7,545 bases of DNA from contig JAUWFX010000090.1 in assembly GCA_030606765.1 (NCBI GenBank), positions 1 through 7,545 on the forward strand, written 5' to 3'. Positions 1 through 6,526 of this stretch are shown one piece after another. The notes under the pieces are model-generated. The model made no database searches, was not told the DNA's origin, and saw nothing but the letters and a program-made list of their open reading frames with translations. This DNA comes from Dehalococcoidia bacterium. GTDB taxonomy: Bacteria > Chloroflexota > Dehalococcoidia > GIF9 > AB-539-J10. A program made the translations under genes and the position numbers. Numbering within the stretch: the first letter of the stretch is position 1; each line of letters starts with the position of its first letter.

Positions 1-326
1 AATCCTTTATTGTGATAGTTGCTGAAGGAGACGAGGCAGGCGGTGCGTTTTCAATTGCTCAACAAGTATGGGAGAGATTAAGGCTGGAGTACCGAATTTG
101 TGTGCTGGGACATGTCCAAAGAGGTGGCTCACCTACAGCCATGGATAGAGTTCTCGCCAGCAAGTTAGGAGCAGCGGCCGTGGATGCCTTGCTCGATGGG
201 AAAGCAGGTTACATCGTGGGTGAGTTGAAGGGAGAGATAGCCTTCACTCCACTCAGGGAGACCTGGGAGAAAAAGAAGGAATTGGATAGCAACTTGTTAC
301 GGTTGGTCAAGGTACTGGCTGGATAG
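1..326 (+). CDS. pfkA: 6-phosphofructokinase, C-terminal fragment (5' end outside window)
   Basis: This is the C-terminal part (about 108 codons) of a PfkA-family phosphofructokinase, the cytoplasmic glycolytic enzyme that phosphorylates fructose 6-phosphate at C1. The reading frame is open to the left edge (first full codon at base 3), so the GTG at 12 is not a real start. The fragment begins with the family's SFIVIVAEG strand and carries the diagnostic LGHVQRGGSPTAMDR block. The Arg six residues before the His, the His itself and the Arg three residues after it match the fructose-6-phosphate ligands R243, H249 and R252 of the E. coli enzyme. The rest is the usual helix and C-terminal strand, ending in a TAG stop. 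The residues that separate ATP-dependent from pyrophosphate-dependent enzymes lie outside the window, so the phosphoryl donor cannot be decided. The gene ends 27 bp from the convergent purC stop, and I see no convincing terminator hairpin between them. Confidence 0.95.
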   Translation, partial: SFIVIVAEGDEAGGAFSIAQQVWERLRLEYRICVLGHVQRGGSPTAMDRVLASKLGAAAVDALLDGKAGYIVGELKGEIAFTPLRETWEKKKELDSNLLRLVKVLAG

Positions 327-353
327 GAACGTAAAAAAGACTTGATCCTGCTT

Positions 354-1325
354 CTATCGATCTTTGTCTTGTTTTTCTCTGAGAACGCCCCCGGTTAACT
401 TGCTGTACACCTCACGATATCTTTTCGATGTTCCCTCTATTACCTCCGGTGGCAACATAGGCGCTGGCGGTTCTTTATCCCATCCTGAACCTGAAAGCCA
501 ATCACGAACAAACTGCTTATCAAAGCTGGGTTGCGGGTAGCCAACCTTATATTGGCTGACATCCCAGAAGCGACTCGAGTCTGGCGTTAGTAGCTCGTCG
601 ATAAGGGCTAATTTGCCGTTGATGAAACCAAACTCGAATTTGGTATCGGCAATTATTATGCCCCTTGTTCTGGCGTAATCTCGAGCATAGCCGTAGATAA
701 GCAGGCTTTTTTGTTCTAATTCTCCAAAAAGGTTTTCAATGCCAAGGTCTTTTATGTCTTGATTGGTTAAAGGGCGGTCATGCTCCGTGTCGCTCTTAGT
801 AGTGGGGGTAAAGATAGGTTGGGATAATTCCTGGCTTTCCTTCATTCCCAACGGCAAATGGATATGGCCAATTTTTCCAGTCTCTTTATACTCTGCCCAT
901 GCCGAACCAGATAGATAGCCCCGAACAACGCATTCTACAGGTATACGCTCGGCCTTAGTCACAAGCATAGAGCGGCCGATAAGGCTTGTTCCAAGTGTAA
1001 GCGAGGAATCTCTTTTCCATTGAGATTGCTTCGGGCTTTCAGCCCTCGCAATGACATCTCGAAGTATATCCACACTATCGATTACCTTGATAACATGACT
1101 GGGTAGGATATGGGCTGTTTTCTCGAACCAGAAGGCAGAAAGCTGGTTAAGAACCTTTCCTTTGTCAGGGATGCCGCAGGGCAAGACAACATCGAAGGCA
1201 GATATGCGGTCGGTGGATACAATGAGCAGTCTATCGTCTAAATCATAAACATCTCTTACCTTGCCACGGCGAAATAAAGGTAGAGCTAAGGTTGTATTCA
1301 CTAAGACTGTCGGGGTGCTACTCAT
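354..1325 (-). CDS. purC: Phosphoribosylaminoimidazole-succinocarboxamide (SAICAR) synthase with repeat-derived insertion
   Basis: PurC joins CAIR and aspartate using ATP to give SAICAR, one of the later steps to IMP, in the cytoplasm. The 323-residue product has the N-terminal nucleotide-binding motif RRGKVRDVYD (19-28), the signature STDRISAFDVVLP (37-49), GRSML (117-121), ECVVRGYLSGSAW (131-143), and the second signature LALIDELLTPDSSRFW (239-254). It resembles the longer ADE1-like PurC class of about 290 to 306 residues. Most of the extra length is at residues 91-109, encoded by a palindromic repeat (separate entry), which falls between the helix after HVIK and the GRSML strand. The frame is unbroken, so the enzyme is probably still made. 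The ATG start is preceded only by a weak GAAG-type ribosome site. It is the last gene of the minus-strand run, 69 bp after the AbfD homologue, which suggests readthrough transcription. Confidence 0.96.
   Translation of the reverse strand: MSSTPTVLVNTTLALPLFRRGKVRDVYDLDDRLLIVSTDRISAFDVVLPCGIPDKGKVLNQLSAFWFEKTAHILPSHVIKVIDSVDILRDVIARAESPKQSQWKRDSSLTLGTSLIGRSMLVTKAERIPVECVVRGYLSGSAWAEYKETGKIGHIHLPLGMKESQELSQPIFTPTTKSDTEHDRPLTNQDIKDLGIENLFGELEQKSLLIYGYARDYARTRGIIIADTKFEFGFINGKLALIDELLTPDSSRFWDVSQYKVGYPQPSFDKQFVRDWLSGSGWDKEPPAPMLPPEVIEGTSKRYREVYSKLTGGVLREKQDKDR
1001..1055 (-). repeat. Palindromic interspersed repeat element inserted in frame in purC
   Basis: Read on the minus strand, this stretch begins ATGTCATTGCGAGG and continues through CGAAGCAATCTC to GAGATTCCTCGC. 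It is built from nested inverted repeats: outer arms GCGAGG (1001-1006) and CCTCGC (1044-1049), an inner pair AATCTC (1007-1012) and GAGATT (1022-1027), and a tight hairpin GGGCT-ttc-AGCCC (1033-1045). The GTCATTGCGAG...GAAGCAATCTC core is, from memory, a common dispersed palindromic repeat in many bacterial genomes. Its translation here, DVIARAESPKQSQ, has the VIA...KQS look of peptides translated from such repeats. It supplies PurC residues 91-109 without a stop or frameshift, much as Rickettsia palindromic elements sit inside genes. No second copy was seen in this window, so membership of a repeat family rests on structure and recall. Confidence 0.7.
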
Positions 1326-1360
1326 AGTTTCTTCGGTCCAGCCTATGATGTTCCCGGTAA

Positions 1361-1390
1361 CGGTTTAAGGAGTCACTTCTCTTTAAACCG
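1361..1390. other. 12-bp stem-loop in the abfD-purC gap, flanked by direct repeats
   Basis: CGGTTTAAGGAG (1361-1372) and CTCTTTAAACCG (1379-1390) form a 12-bp stem around a 6-nt loop (TCACTT). As plus-strand RNA all 12 positions pair, with one G-U. As minus-strand RNA, the sense of abfD and purC, one A-C mismatch remains. The octamer CCGGTAAC occurs at both edges as a direct repeat (1354-1361 and 1388-1395), and its right copy touches the abfD stop codon. No run of T follows on either strand, so it is not a standard intrinsic terminator. It could be an mRNA-processing or stability hairpin between abfD and purC, or the remnant of a small mobile sequence. Confidence 0.5.
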
Positions 1391-1394
1391 GTAA

Positions 1395-2846
1395 CTAGGG
1401 TTCAATGCCACACAACCTCTTCGCGTTGCTTTTCATTCTCTCTATATTGGCCCGTCTCCCAATCATAATCTTCTGAGCCATAGGTGATCCGGCACCATGC
1501 ATCGATTCCGCCAAATAACATGCGGCTCCTAAACCTATCGTGAGATTCTCGATCAGTCGTAGTACACGGATGCGATTTTCTACCGCAATACCATCAACAC
1601 CCTTCAGATATTTAGCAACATACTTGCCTATCTTGGGATGCCTAAGGTCTTTTTCAGAAGGCATCGTCACCATTAAGCCACCAGCGATGTCCTGGGCCAG
1701 TCTGGCTATGTCATAAGGAAATTTCGTCACATTTAGTTTAGATACATTGGCTCTTAGAGTGTCTACAAAGTAAGTTCCCGAAGCCTCTCCGTGACCTTCG
1801 TAAGCACAGGCAAGACTGCAAGACATCATAGTTTCATTGAGCTGAATCATATCAAGGATTTTGTCTTTAATATGGGAAGCTCTTGAAGTACCTTGATACT
1901 CAGCAATTAATTGACTGGCGCCAATCAAGACATCGCCCATACCTGACTTGCAGGCATAACTCTGGCGGTGATAGGAAGCAAACTTCTCTACAAGGTCAAA
2001 AGCAAAGTCATATTCTTTGTACATAAAGACTCGTTCCCAAGGAACAAACACATCGTCAAAAACAACCATACATTCCTGTCCCCCATAAAGAATGTTACCT
2101 ACATCCATCTTCGGGCTATCTATTTTTCTCGTGTCGCATGGTTGTCTCCCATAGATGTATATAATCCCTTCAGTATCACTTGGCAAGGCAAAAGAAATGG
2201 CATAGTCCTTGTCTTCTTCACGCATAGCCCTAGTCGGCATGCAGATAATTTCATGCGAATTTACAGCTCCTGTCTGGTGCATCTTGTTTCCTCGAACCAC
2301 AATGCCATCAGGCTTCTCTTCCACTACGTGAAGGTATTGGTCGGGATCAGCTTGCTCGGCTGGATGACGACTTCTATCGCCCTTGGCATCCGTCATGGCA
2401 CCACAACAAACCAGGTCTTCATCCTGTACATATCTTAAGTATTTCAGGAAACGGTTGTTGTATTCGGTCCCATACTTCTGGTCAATGTCATAAGTCACCA
2501 TCGATAAAGCATTCAAGGTGTCCATTCCAACACAACGCTGAAAGCAAGAACCAGTATAAGCACCCAAGACTCTACCCATTTTTGACTTGTTGACCAAGTC
2601 TTCGGTACTCTGATGAATGTGACAGAAACGATTTATCTTCTTTCCCGTTAGATGAGAGGTGGCTGTCATAACCTTCTGGAATTGTGGAAATTTTGATTCT
2701 TCGGCAAGTTCATAAGTAGCAGCAATACAATTTCTTGTCGGTTTGATAATAGGATTATCTACATGATTGGTAACCCGCTCTCCAAACATGTAGAGTTCAA
2801 AATGCATTTCCTTCATACTATCAATGTATTCTTGCGCAGTCTTCAT
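1395..2846 (-). CDS. abfD: 4-hydroxybutyryl-CoA dehydratase / vinylacetyl-CoA isomerase family protein
   Basis: This 483-residue protein belongs to the flavin and [4Fe-4S] radical dehydratases related to 4-hydroxyphenylacetate 3-monooxygenase. AbfD converts 4-hydroxybutyryl-CoA to crotonyl-CoA in anaerobic aminobutyrate fermentation and in archaeal carbon-fixation cycles. Family blocks run full length: YMFGERV (19-25), SCFQRCVGMD (100-109), DGAMTD-like CGAMTDAKGDR (148-158), HQTGAVNSHE (190-199), GGQE (255-258), YHRQSYACK (292-300), DIAGGLMVTMPSE (386-398) and ESMHGAGSP (447-455). Cys101, Cys105, His293 and Cys299 fit the cluster ligands; Thr192, Glu258, Tyr297, Lys300 and Glu447 match active-site positions. 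The His-to-Cys spacing is one residue shorter than in Clostridium aminobutyricum. GGAGG lies 11 nt before the ATG. It sits between purB and purC without the usual CoA-transferase or 4-hydroxybutyrate dehydrogenase partners. The fold assignment is secure, but the exact acyl-CoA substrate is not. Confidence 0.88.
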   Translation of the reverse strand: MKTAQEYIDSMKEMHFELYMFGERVTNHVDNPIIKPTRNCIAATYELAEESKFPQFQKVMTATSHLTGKKINRFCHIHQSTEDLVNKSKMGRVLGAYTGSCFQRCVGMDTLNALSMVTYDIDQKYGTEYNNRFLKYLRYVQDEDLVCCGAMTDAKGDRSRHPAEQADPDQYLHVVEEKPDGIVVRGNKMHQTGAVNSHEIICMPTRAMREEDKDYAISFALPSDTEGIIYIYGRQPCDTRKIDSPKMDVGNILYGGQECMVVFDDVFVPWERVFMYKEYDFAFDLVEKFASYHRQSYACKSGMGDVLIGASQLIAEYQGTSRASHIKDKILDMIQLNETMMSCSLACAYEGHGEASGTYFVDTLRANVSKLNVTKFPYDIARLAQDIAGGLMVTMPSEKDLRHPKIGKYVAKYLKGVDGIAVENRIRVLRLIENLTIGLGAACYLAESMHGAGSPMAQKIMIGRRANIERMKSNAKRLCGIEP

Positions 2847-2904
2847 CTTTCCATTTCCCTCCGTTATACGCTAAGGCAAAAACTTCAAAGTCAATGCCCC
2901 ATCA

Positions 2905-4260
2905 CTATACTGCTCTAGGAGCCAACTTGGTTGACCCAGCTTTGCCAGCTTTCTTTCCCTGTTTGGTCTTAGTTAGCCCCAATCGTTCAAAGACAGTATC
3001 TACGTATTTCAGATAGTAACTGTAGTCGAAAAGAGACTTTAGCTCATCTTTAGTCAGGTAATTTGTTACTCTCTTATCCATCAGAAGCAGAGCTAAAAAG
3101 CTTTTCTTGCCCCCCCACGCTTCCATAGCATTATCCTGAACCATTTTGTAAGCTTCTTCTCGTGTTAGACCTTTATTTATTAAAGCGAGGAGTACTCTCT
3201 GGGAGAAGATTAGCCCCTGGGTAAGCTCGATGTTACGACGCATGTTTTCCGGATAAACCTTGAGTCCTTTCATTATGGAGGTAAATATGGATAGCATGTA
3301 ATCAACTGCCAGACAGGAGTCAGGTAGGATAATTCGCTCTGTAGAGGAGTGGCTGATGTCACGTTCATGCCACAAGGCGATGTTCTCCAGAGAAGTCAAA
3401 GCATAGCCTCTTATTAATCTGGCCAGTCCGCAGATACGCTCACAAAGCTCGGGATTTCTTTTATGGGGCATCGCTGAGGAGCCCGTTTGCCCCTCTTCAA
3501 AAGGCTCTTCAACTTCCCTGACTTCCGTGCGCTGGAGACCTCTAATTTCGGTGGCAAATTTCTCCAGGGAGCTGGCGATAATAGCCAAAGTGGTCAAGAA
3601 ATGGGCATGGCGGTCACGCTGGACTATCTGGCTTGATATTGGAGTTGGAGCGAGTCCTAACTTGGCGCAAGCTATTTGTTCAACCTGAGGAGGCACAGTA
3701 GCATATGTGCCCACTGCTCCGGATATTTTGCCCACAGAGATATTCATTCTAGCTTCAGCCAGCCTTTGAGTATTACGTTTCATTTCTTCAGTCCACAGGG
3801 CTATCTTTAAACCCAAGGTAGTAGGCTCAGCGTGAACACCATGGGTCCGCCCCATCATAATTGTGTATTTGTGTTCCACGGCTTTATTCTCCAAGACGGG
3901 TATAAGCTCGGCTACATCTTTTTCCAGAATACCTGCTGCCTGGGTCAATTGCAAACCAAGGGCGGTATCCATAACATCCGAAGAGGTAAGACCAAGATGT
4001 ATGAAGCGTGACTCTTCACCCAGGCTTTCAGCCACCGAATTAAGAAAAGCGGTCATGTCATGGTGGGTCACCTTCAGAAACTCGGCAATACGCTTCAAGT
4101 TGTAGCTAGCTTTCCTTATCTTAACTATATCTTCTCGGGGGATGTCGCCCAGCTCAGCCCAGGCTTCACAAGTAGCTATTTCCACCCTGAGCCACTGGTC
4201 AAATTTGTTTTTATCAGACCAGATTTTCTTCATCTGGGGTCTGGAGTATCGTTCAATCAT
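2905..4260 (-). CDS. purB: Adenylosuccinate lyase
   Basis: PurB removes fumarate from SAICAR (giving AICAR) and from adenylosuccinate (giving AMP), working as a cytoplasmic homotetramer. The 451-residue product shows the fumarase/aspartase superfamily layout: THHDMTAF (65-72) and TSSDVMDT (92-99) in the first conserved region, MGRTHGVHAEP (136-146) with the catalytic His140, and the flexible signature loop GSSAMPHKRNP (260-270) with the catalytic serine. The C-terminal lyase domain follows (about 360-428). Residues 429-451 form a Lys/Gly/Ala-rich basic tail beyond the usual end of the family, probably disordered. The ATG start has AAGGG a few bases upstream and lies one base past the purE stop (TGA-C-ATG), so translational coupling with purE is likely. 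Its product is one step after PurC, whose gene lies downstream beyond the AbfD homologue. Confidence 0.97.
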   Translation of the reverse strand: MIERYSRPQMKKIWSDKNKFDQWLRVEIATCEAWAELGDIPREDIVKIRKASYNLKRIAEFLKVTHHDMTAFLNSVAESLGEESRFIHLGLTSSDVMDTALGLQLTQAAGILEKDVAELIPVLENKAVEHKYTIMMGRTHGVHAEPTTLGLKIALWTEEMKRNTQRLAEARMNISVGKISGAVGTYATVPPQVEQIACAKLGLAPTPISSQIVQRDRHAHFLTTLAIIASSLEKFATEIRGLQRTEVREVEEPFEEGQTGSSAMPHKRNPELCERICGLARLIRGYALTSLENIALWHERDISHSSTERIILPDSCLAVDYMLSIFTSIMKGLKVYPENMRRNIELTQGLIFSQRVLLALINKGLTREEAYKMVQDNAMEAWGGKKSFLALLLMDKRVTNYLTKDELKSLFDYSYYLKYVDTVFERLGLTKTKQGKKAGKAGSTKLAPRAV

Positions 4261-4261
4261 G

Positions 4262-4726
4262 TCATCCCTTTGCTAACTCTTGTTTATACTTACGATAGGC
4301 TTCTCTTATCTCTTTATGCTCGGTGCCCAAAATCTGGGCGGCAAGCAAGGCAGCATTCTTTGCCCCACTTTGGCCAATGCCCATGCAGGCTACCGGCACT
4401 CCCCCGGGCATCTGGCTTATGGAGAGTAAAGCATCTATGGCTTTTAACTCGCTGGTAGGCAAGGGTACACCGATTACAGGCAAAGTTGTCCAGCTAGCTA
4501 AGACGCCAGGAAGGTGAGCGGCTCTGCCAGCAGCAGCAATGATAACTTTGAGCCCTCTCCTCTCTGCCTCCAAACCATACTCCCTTAGTTTTTCGGGATT
4601 TCTATGGGCTGAGATAACGGAAAGTTCATAATCAATGCCCAATTGCTTAAGCATATCCAGCGCCGGCTGTATCAGCTCGGTGTCTGTCTTACTGCCTATG
4701 ACTATGCCCACTAATACCATTGCCAT
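4262..4726 (-). CDS. purE: 5-(carboxyamino)imidazole ribonucleotide mutase (class I PurE)
   Basis: PurE moves the carboxyl group of N5-CAIR to carbon 4 to form CAIR, the substrate of PurC. Counting from the ATG at 4726, the product has 154 residues. It contains VGIVIGSKTDTEL near the N-terminus, SVISAHRNPEKL, AAAGRAAHLPGVLAS and LPVIGVP, and the late block SISQMPGGVPVACMGIG. These are the phosphate, ribose and carboxylate-handling loops of class I PurE. The frame extends to a TTG at 4762 inside the end of purD, but that codon has no good ribosome site. The ATGs at 4726 and 4720 lie 4 and 10 nt after GGGGG and place the start next to the first strand, so one of these two is preferred. The active-site loops read GSKTD and SAHRNP, where E. 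coli-type enzymes have GSxSD and SAHRTP. Class I PurE depends on PurK for N5-CAIR; no purK is in the window. Confidence 0.95.
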   Translation of the reverse strand: MAMVLVGIVIGSKTDTELIQPALDMLKQLGIDYELSVISAHRNPEKLREYGLEAERRGLKVIIAAAGRAAHLPGVLASWTTLPVIGVPLPTSELKAIDALLSISQMPGGVPVACMGIGQSGAKNAALLAAQILGTEHKEIREAYRKYKQELAKG

Positions 4727-4751
4727 GTAACCCCCAAATTCTATTTGGTGC

Positions 4752-6035
4752 TTAGGATTCAAATTTTATCTTATCCATCTCCATCAAAGCAATGTCCTTA
4801 CGATAATGACAACCTTCAAAGTAAATATTAGGAATATTGTGGTAAACCTTTTCTCGAGCTTCAGCCATGTCTTTGCCCACACCTACTACGGTGAGCACTC
4901 GCCCGCCGTCGGTATAAATTATGCCATCATCTCCCAACTTAGTTCCAGCATGGAAAACCAGCACATCTTTATCCACACTGTCTATCCCTCGTATGGGAAA
5001 GCCGGTTTTATAGCTACCAGGATAGCCACCCGAAGCCATAACCACTCCAACGCAGGCCTCGGAACTCCACTCTATTTTCACCCGGTCGAGGTTGCCCTGG
5101 ACTACTGCCATAAGTATATCCACCAGGTCGGTTTTAAGAAGAGGCAAAACGACCTGAGTTTCCGGGTCACCAAAGCGAGCATTGAATTCCAGCACCACAG
5201 GCTCTTCATTAACAATCATTAACCCCGCATAGAGCACTCCCTTATAAAGCATGCCTTCTTTAGCCATAGCTTGTACGGCCGGCAACAAAATGTCCTTGGT
5301 TACCTTTTCTGTCATCCCGGCGGAAAAAAAATCGGGTGGGCTGTAACTTCCCATACCCCCTGTGTTGGGACCCTGGTCATTATCTCCGATTTTCTTATAG
5401 TCGCAAGCTGGCACCATAGGTGAGACTGTCTTGCCATCGGTAAAGACTATGAGGCTTACCTCTCGACCGCTAAGATATTTATCAATTATCACTCTATCCC
5501 CTGCAGAGCCGAAAATCTTTGCTTCCATGATGTCGCCGAGGGCTTTGTGGGCTTCCGCCAAAGAACCAGCGATAATCACACCTTTGCCAGCAGCTAATCC
5601 ATCAGCCTTAATGACGACTGGTGGATACTGTTCCTGAAGGTATTCACGAGCCTTAGAGTAAGAGGAGAAAATGGCGCATTTAGGACAGGGGATGCCATAT
5701 TTTTCCGTCAAATTTCGGGCAAAAACTTTGCTTGATTCTACCTGGGTGGCTGTTTTAGTGGGACCGAAAATAGGAACACCCAGACTATCAAAATAGTCCA
5801 CTATGCCTGAAGCTAGCGGAGCCTCAGGACCAACCACAACAAGGTCGATACCCTTTTCTTTAGCCGCCTTGCCCAGCCCTTCTATATCGGTGGGACGTAA
5901 ATCCAGATTTTCCGCGATGGCAGCCGTACCGGCATTCCCCGGCGCAGCGAAAACTTTTTCCACCCTGGGACTCTGGACAATCTTCCAGACTAAGGTGTGT
6001 TCCCTACCTCCACCACCAACGACTAGTATCTTCAA
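4752..6035 (-). CDS. purD: Phosphoribosylamine-glycine ligase (GAR synthetase)
   Basis: PurD ligates glycine to 5-phosphoribosylamine using ATP, the second step of purine synthesis. The 427-residue product is a full-length ATP-grasp enzyme. It has the N-domain glycine loop GGGGREH (7-13) and VVVGPEAPL (66-74), then the ATP-binding segment VVIKADGLAAGKGV (140-153), NTGGMGSYSP (224-233), the PurD signature ARFGDPETQ (286-294), and a C-domain near FHAGT. The start is TTG at 6033-6035. An in-frame TGA lies just two codons upstream, and no later ATG or GTG would keep the GGGGREH loop, so TTG is the only sensible start. The ribosome site is weak (GAGAG). The stop is about 25 bp before the preferred purE start. 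Rare start plus weak ribosome site suggests low initiation, or dependence on upstream translation, though the nearest upstream gene is some 150 to 226 bp away. Confidence 0.97.
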   Translation of the reverse strand: MKILVVGGGGREHTLVWKIVQSPRVEKVFAAPGNAGTAAIAENLDLRPTDIEGLGKAAKEKGIDLVVVGPEAPLASGIVDYFDSLGVPIFGPTKTATQVESSKVFARNLTEKYGIPCPKCAIFSSYSKAREYLQEQYPPVVIKADGLAAGKGVIIAGSLAEAHKALGDIMEAKIFGSAGDRVIIDKYLSGREVSLIVFTDGKTVSPMVPACDYKKIGDNDQGPNTGGMGSYSPPDFFSAGMTEKVTKDILLPAVQAMAKEGMLYKGVLYAGLMIVNEEPVVLEFNARFGDPETQVVLPLLKTDLVDILMAVVQGNLDRVKIEWSSEACVGVVMASGGYPGSYKTGFPIRGIDSVDKDVLVFHAGTKLGDDGIIYTDGGRVLTVVGVGKDMAEAREKVYHNIPNIYFEGCHYRKDIALMEMDKIKFES

Positions 6036-6185
6036 GGTTCACTCTCGCGTGTCAGTCTTCACGGTATAGCCGTACTCTGTCCTCCGCTTTCCGGATTTTT
6101 CAACGCAAGTTTTTTTGGAAAATAGCATTGGGAATGATGATGAAGGTTATCACTAGGAATAGCCGATCTTAGCCTCGGAGAATAC
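6036..6185. other. Non-coding gap upstream of purD
   Basis: About 150 bp between the micro-ORF stop and the purD TTG start. It is partly A/T-rich (runs of A and T near 6110-6120) and holds only short inverted repeats, such as ACGG-ctata-CCGT on the minus strand near 6060-6073. No well-spaced -35/-10 pair, riboswitch fold or strong terminator could be picked out by eye. It may contain the promoter or leader for purD, but nothing definite supports that. Confidence 0.3.
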
Positions 6186-6257
6186 CTACTGCTTCTTTTT
6201 CTTCTTATGCTTCCCCCTATTCTTCTTTACTCCTTTTAGTTTCACTCTGTGTGACAT
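6186..6257 (-). CDS. Candidate lysine-rich micro-ORF (23 residues)
   Basis: An ATG four bases after the ferritin-like stop codon opens a 23-codon frame ending in TAG. The peptide starts MSHRVKLKGVKKNRG and finishes with His, five lysines and Gln. It has ten lysines, two arginines, two histidines and no acidic residue, so it would be an extremely basic peptide likely to bind nucleic acid or ribosomes if made. AAGGAG (plus-strand 6271-6276) lies 13 nt before the ATG, inside the end of the ferritin-like gene; this spacing is longer than ideal. I do not recognise a family. The polypurine run that encodes the lysines is low complexity and could give such a frame by chance, so coding status is uncertain. 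Confidence 0.35.
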   Translation of the reverse strand: MSHRVKLKGVKKNRGKHKKKKKQ

Positions 6258-6261
6258 GGTA

Positions 6262-6519
6262 TTATAAAATCTCCTTGAATTTCTCGGCCTGCACGGGGTC
6301 GAGATTTTGAATTAGTCTCAGCAACTCTACGACATGCTCTTTTTCTTCTTCAATAATATGTTCCAGTGTAGTCACAGCCCCCTTATTTTCCAAGTTCAAT
6401 ATATGGTCTTCATACTGGTTAATGGCTTGCAACTCGCCTATCAAATCCTCACGGAGCATCTCCAAATCGTCTAGTATAGCTAGCTGTTCGTCGCTCATTT
6501 CTTCAAAAGAATAACTCAT
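6262..6519 (-). CDS. Short ferritin-like protein (EncFtn-like half-ferritin)
   Basis: An 85-residue, strongly acidic, all-helical protein with two predicted helices, about 12-44 and 48-72, and a short C-terminal helix (DPVQAEKFKEIL). The motifs GELQAINQYED (28-38) and EEEKEH (57-62) resemble the two metal-binding helices of the encapsulated ferritins (EncFtn). Glu29, Glu59 and His62 align with the Rhodospirillum rubrum ferroxidase residues E32, E62 and H65, and Tyr36 with Y39; E31 and E34 are replaced by Gly28 and Gln31. Members of this group bind a di-iron site across a dimer and oxidise or store iron, often inside an encapsulin shell; no encapsulin gene is in view. The frame could start at 6549, but AAGGAGG seven bases before the ATG at 6519 fixes the start there, 20 bp after the guaA stop. 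The iron role is inferred from these residues. Confidence 0.8.
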   Translation of the reverse strand: MSYSFEEMSDEQLAILDDLEMLREDLIGELQAINQYEDHILNLENKGAVTTLEHIIEEEKEHVVELLRLIQNLDPVQAEKFKEIL

Positions 6520-6526
6520 CTTTTCT

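Noticed and set aside
327..353. Bidirectional terminator between pfkA and purC
   Set aside because: There is a run of six T on the minus strand, but only very weak 4-bp pairing ahead of it, so no intrinsic terminator can be claimed.
1968..2438. 156-codon open frame on the plus strand
   Set aside because: It lies wholly antisense to the well-conserved AbfD homologue and its product has no recognisable motif; it is a shadow frame.
2863..2894. Possible promoter before abfD: TTGACT and TATAAC on the minus strand
   Set aside because: The hexamers are 20 bp apart, well beyond the usual 16 to 18 bp, and no better-spaced pair exists, so it is not supported as a separate promoter.
4060..4458. 132-codon plus-strand open frame across the purB-purE junction
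   Set aside because: Antisense to two clear purine genes, with no family features.
6078..6100. TCCG-ctttc-CGGA followed by five T on the plus strand, like a terminator
   Set aside because: The stem is only four base pairs and no plus-strand gene ends there.
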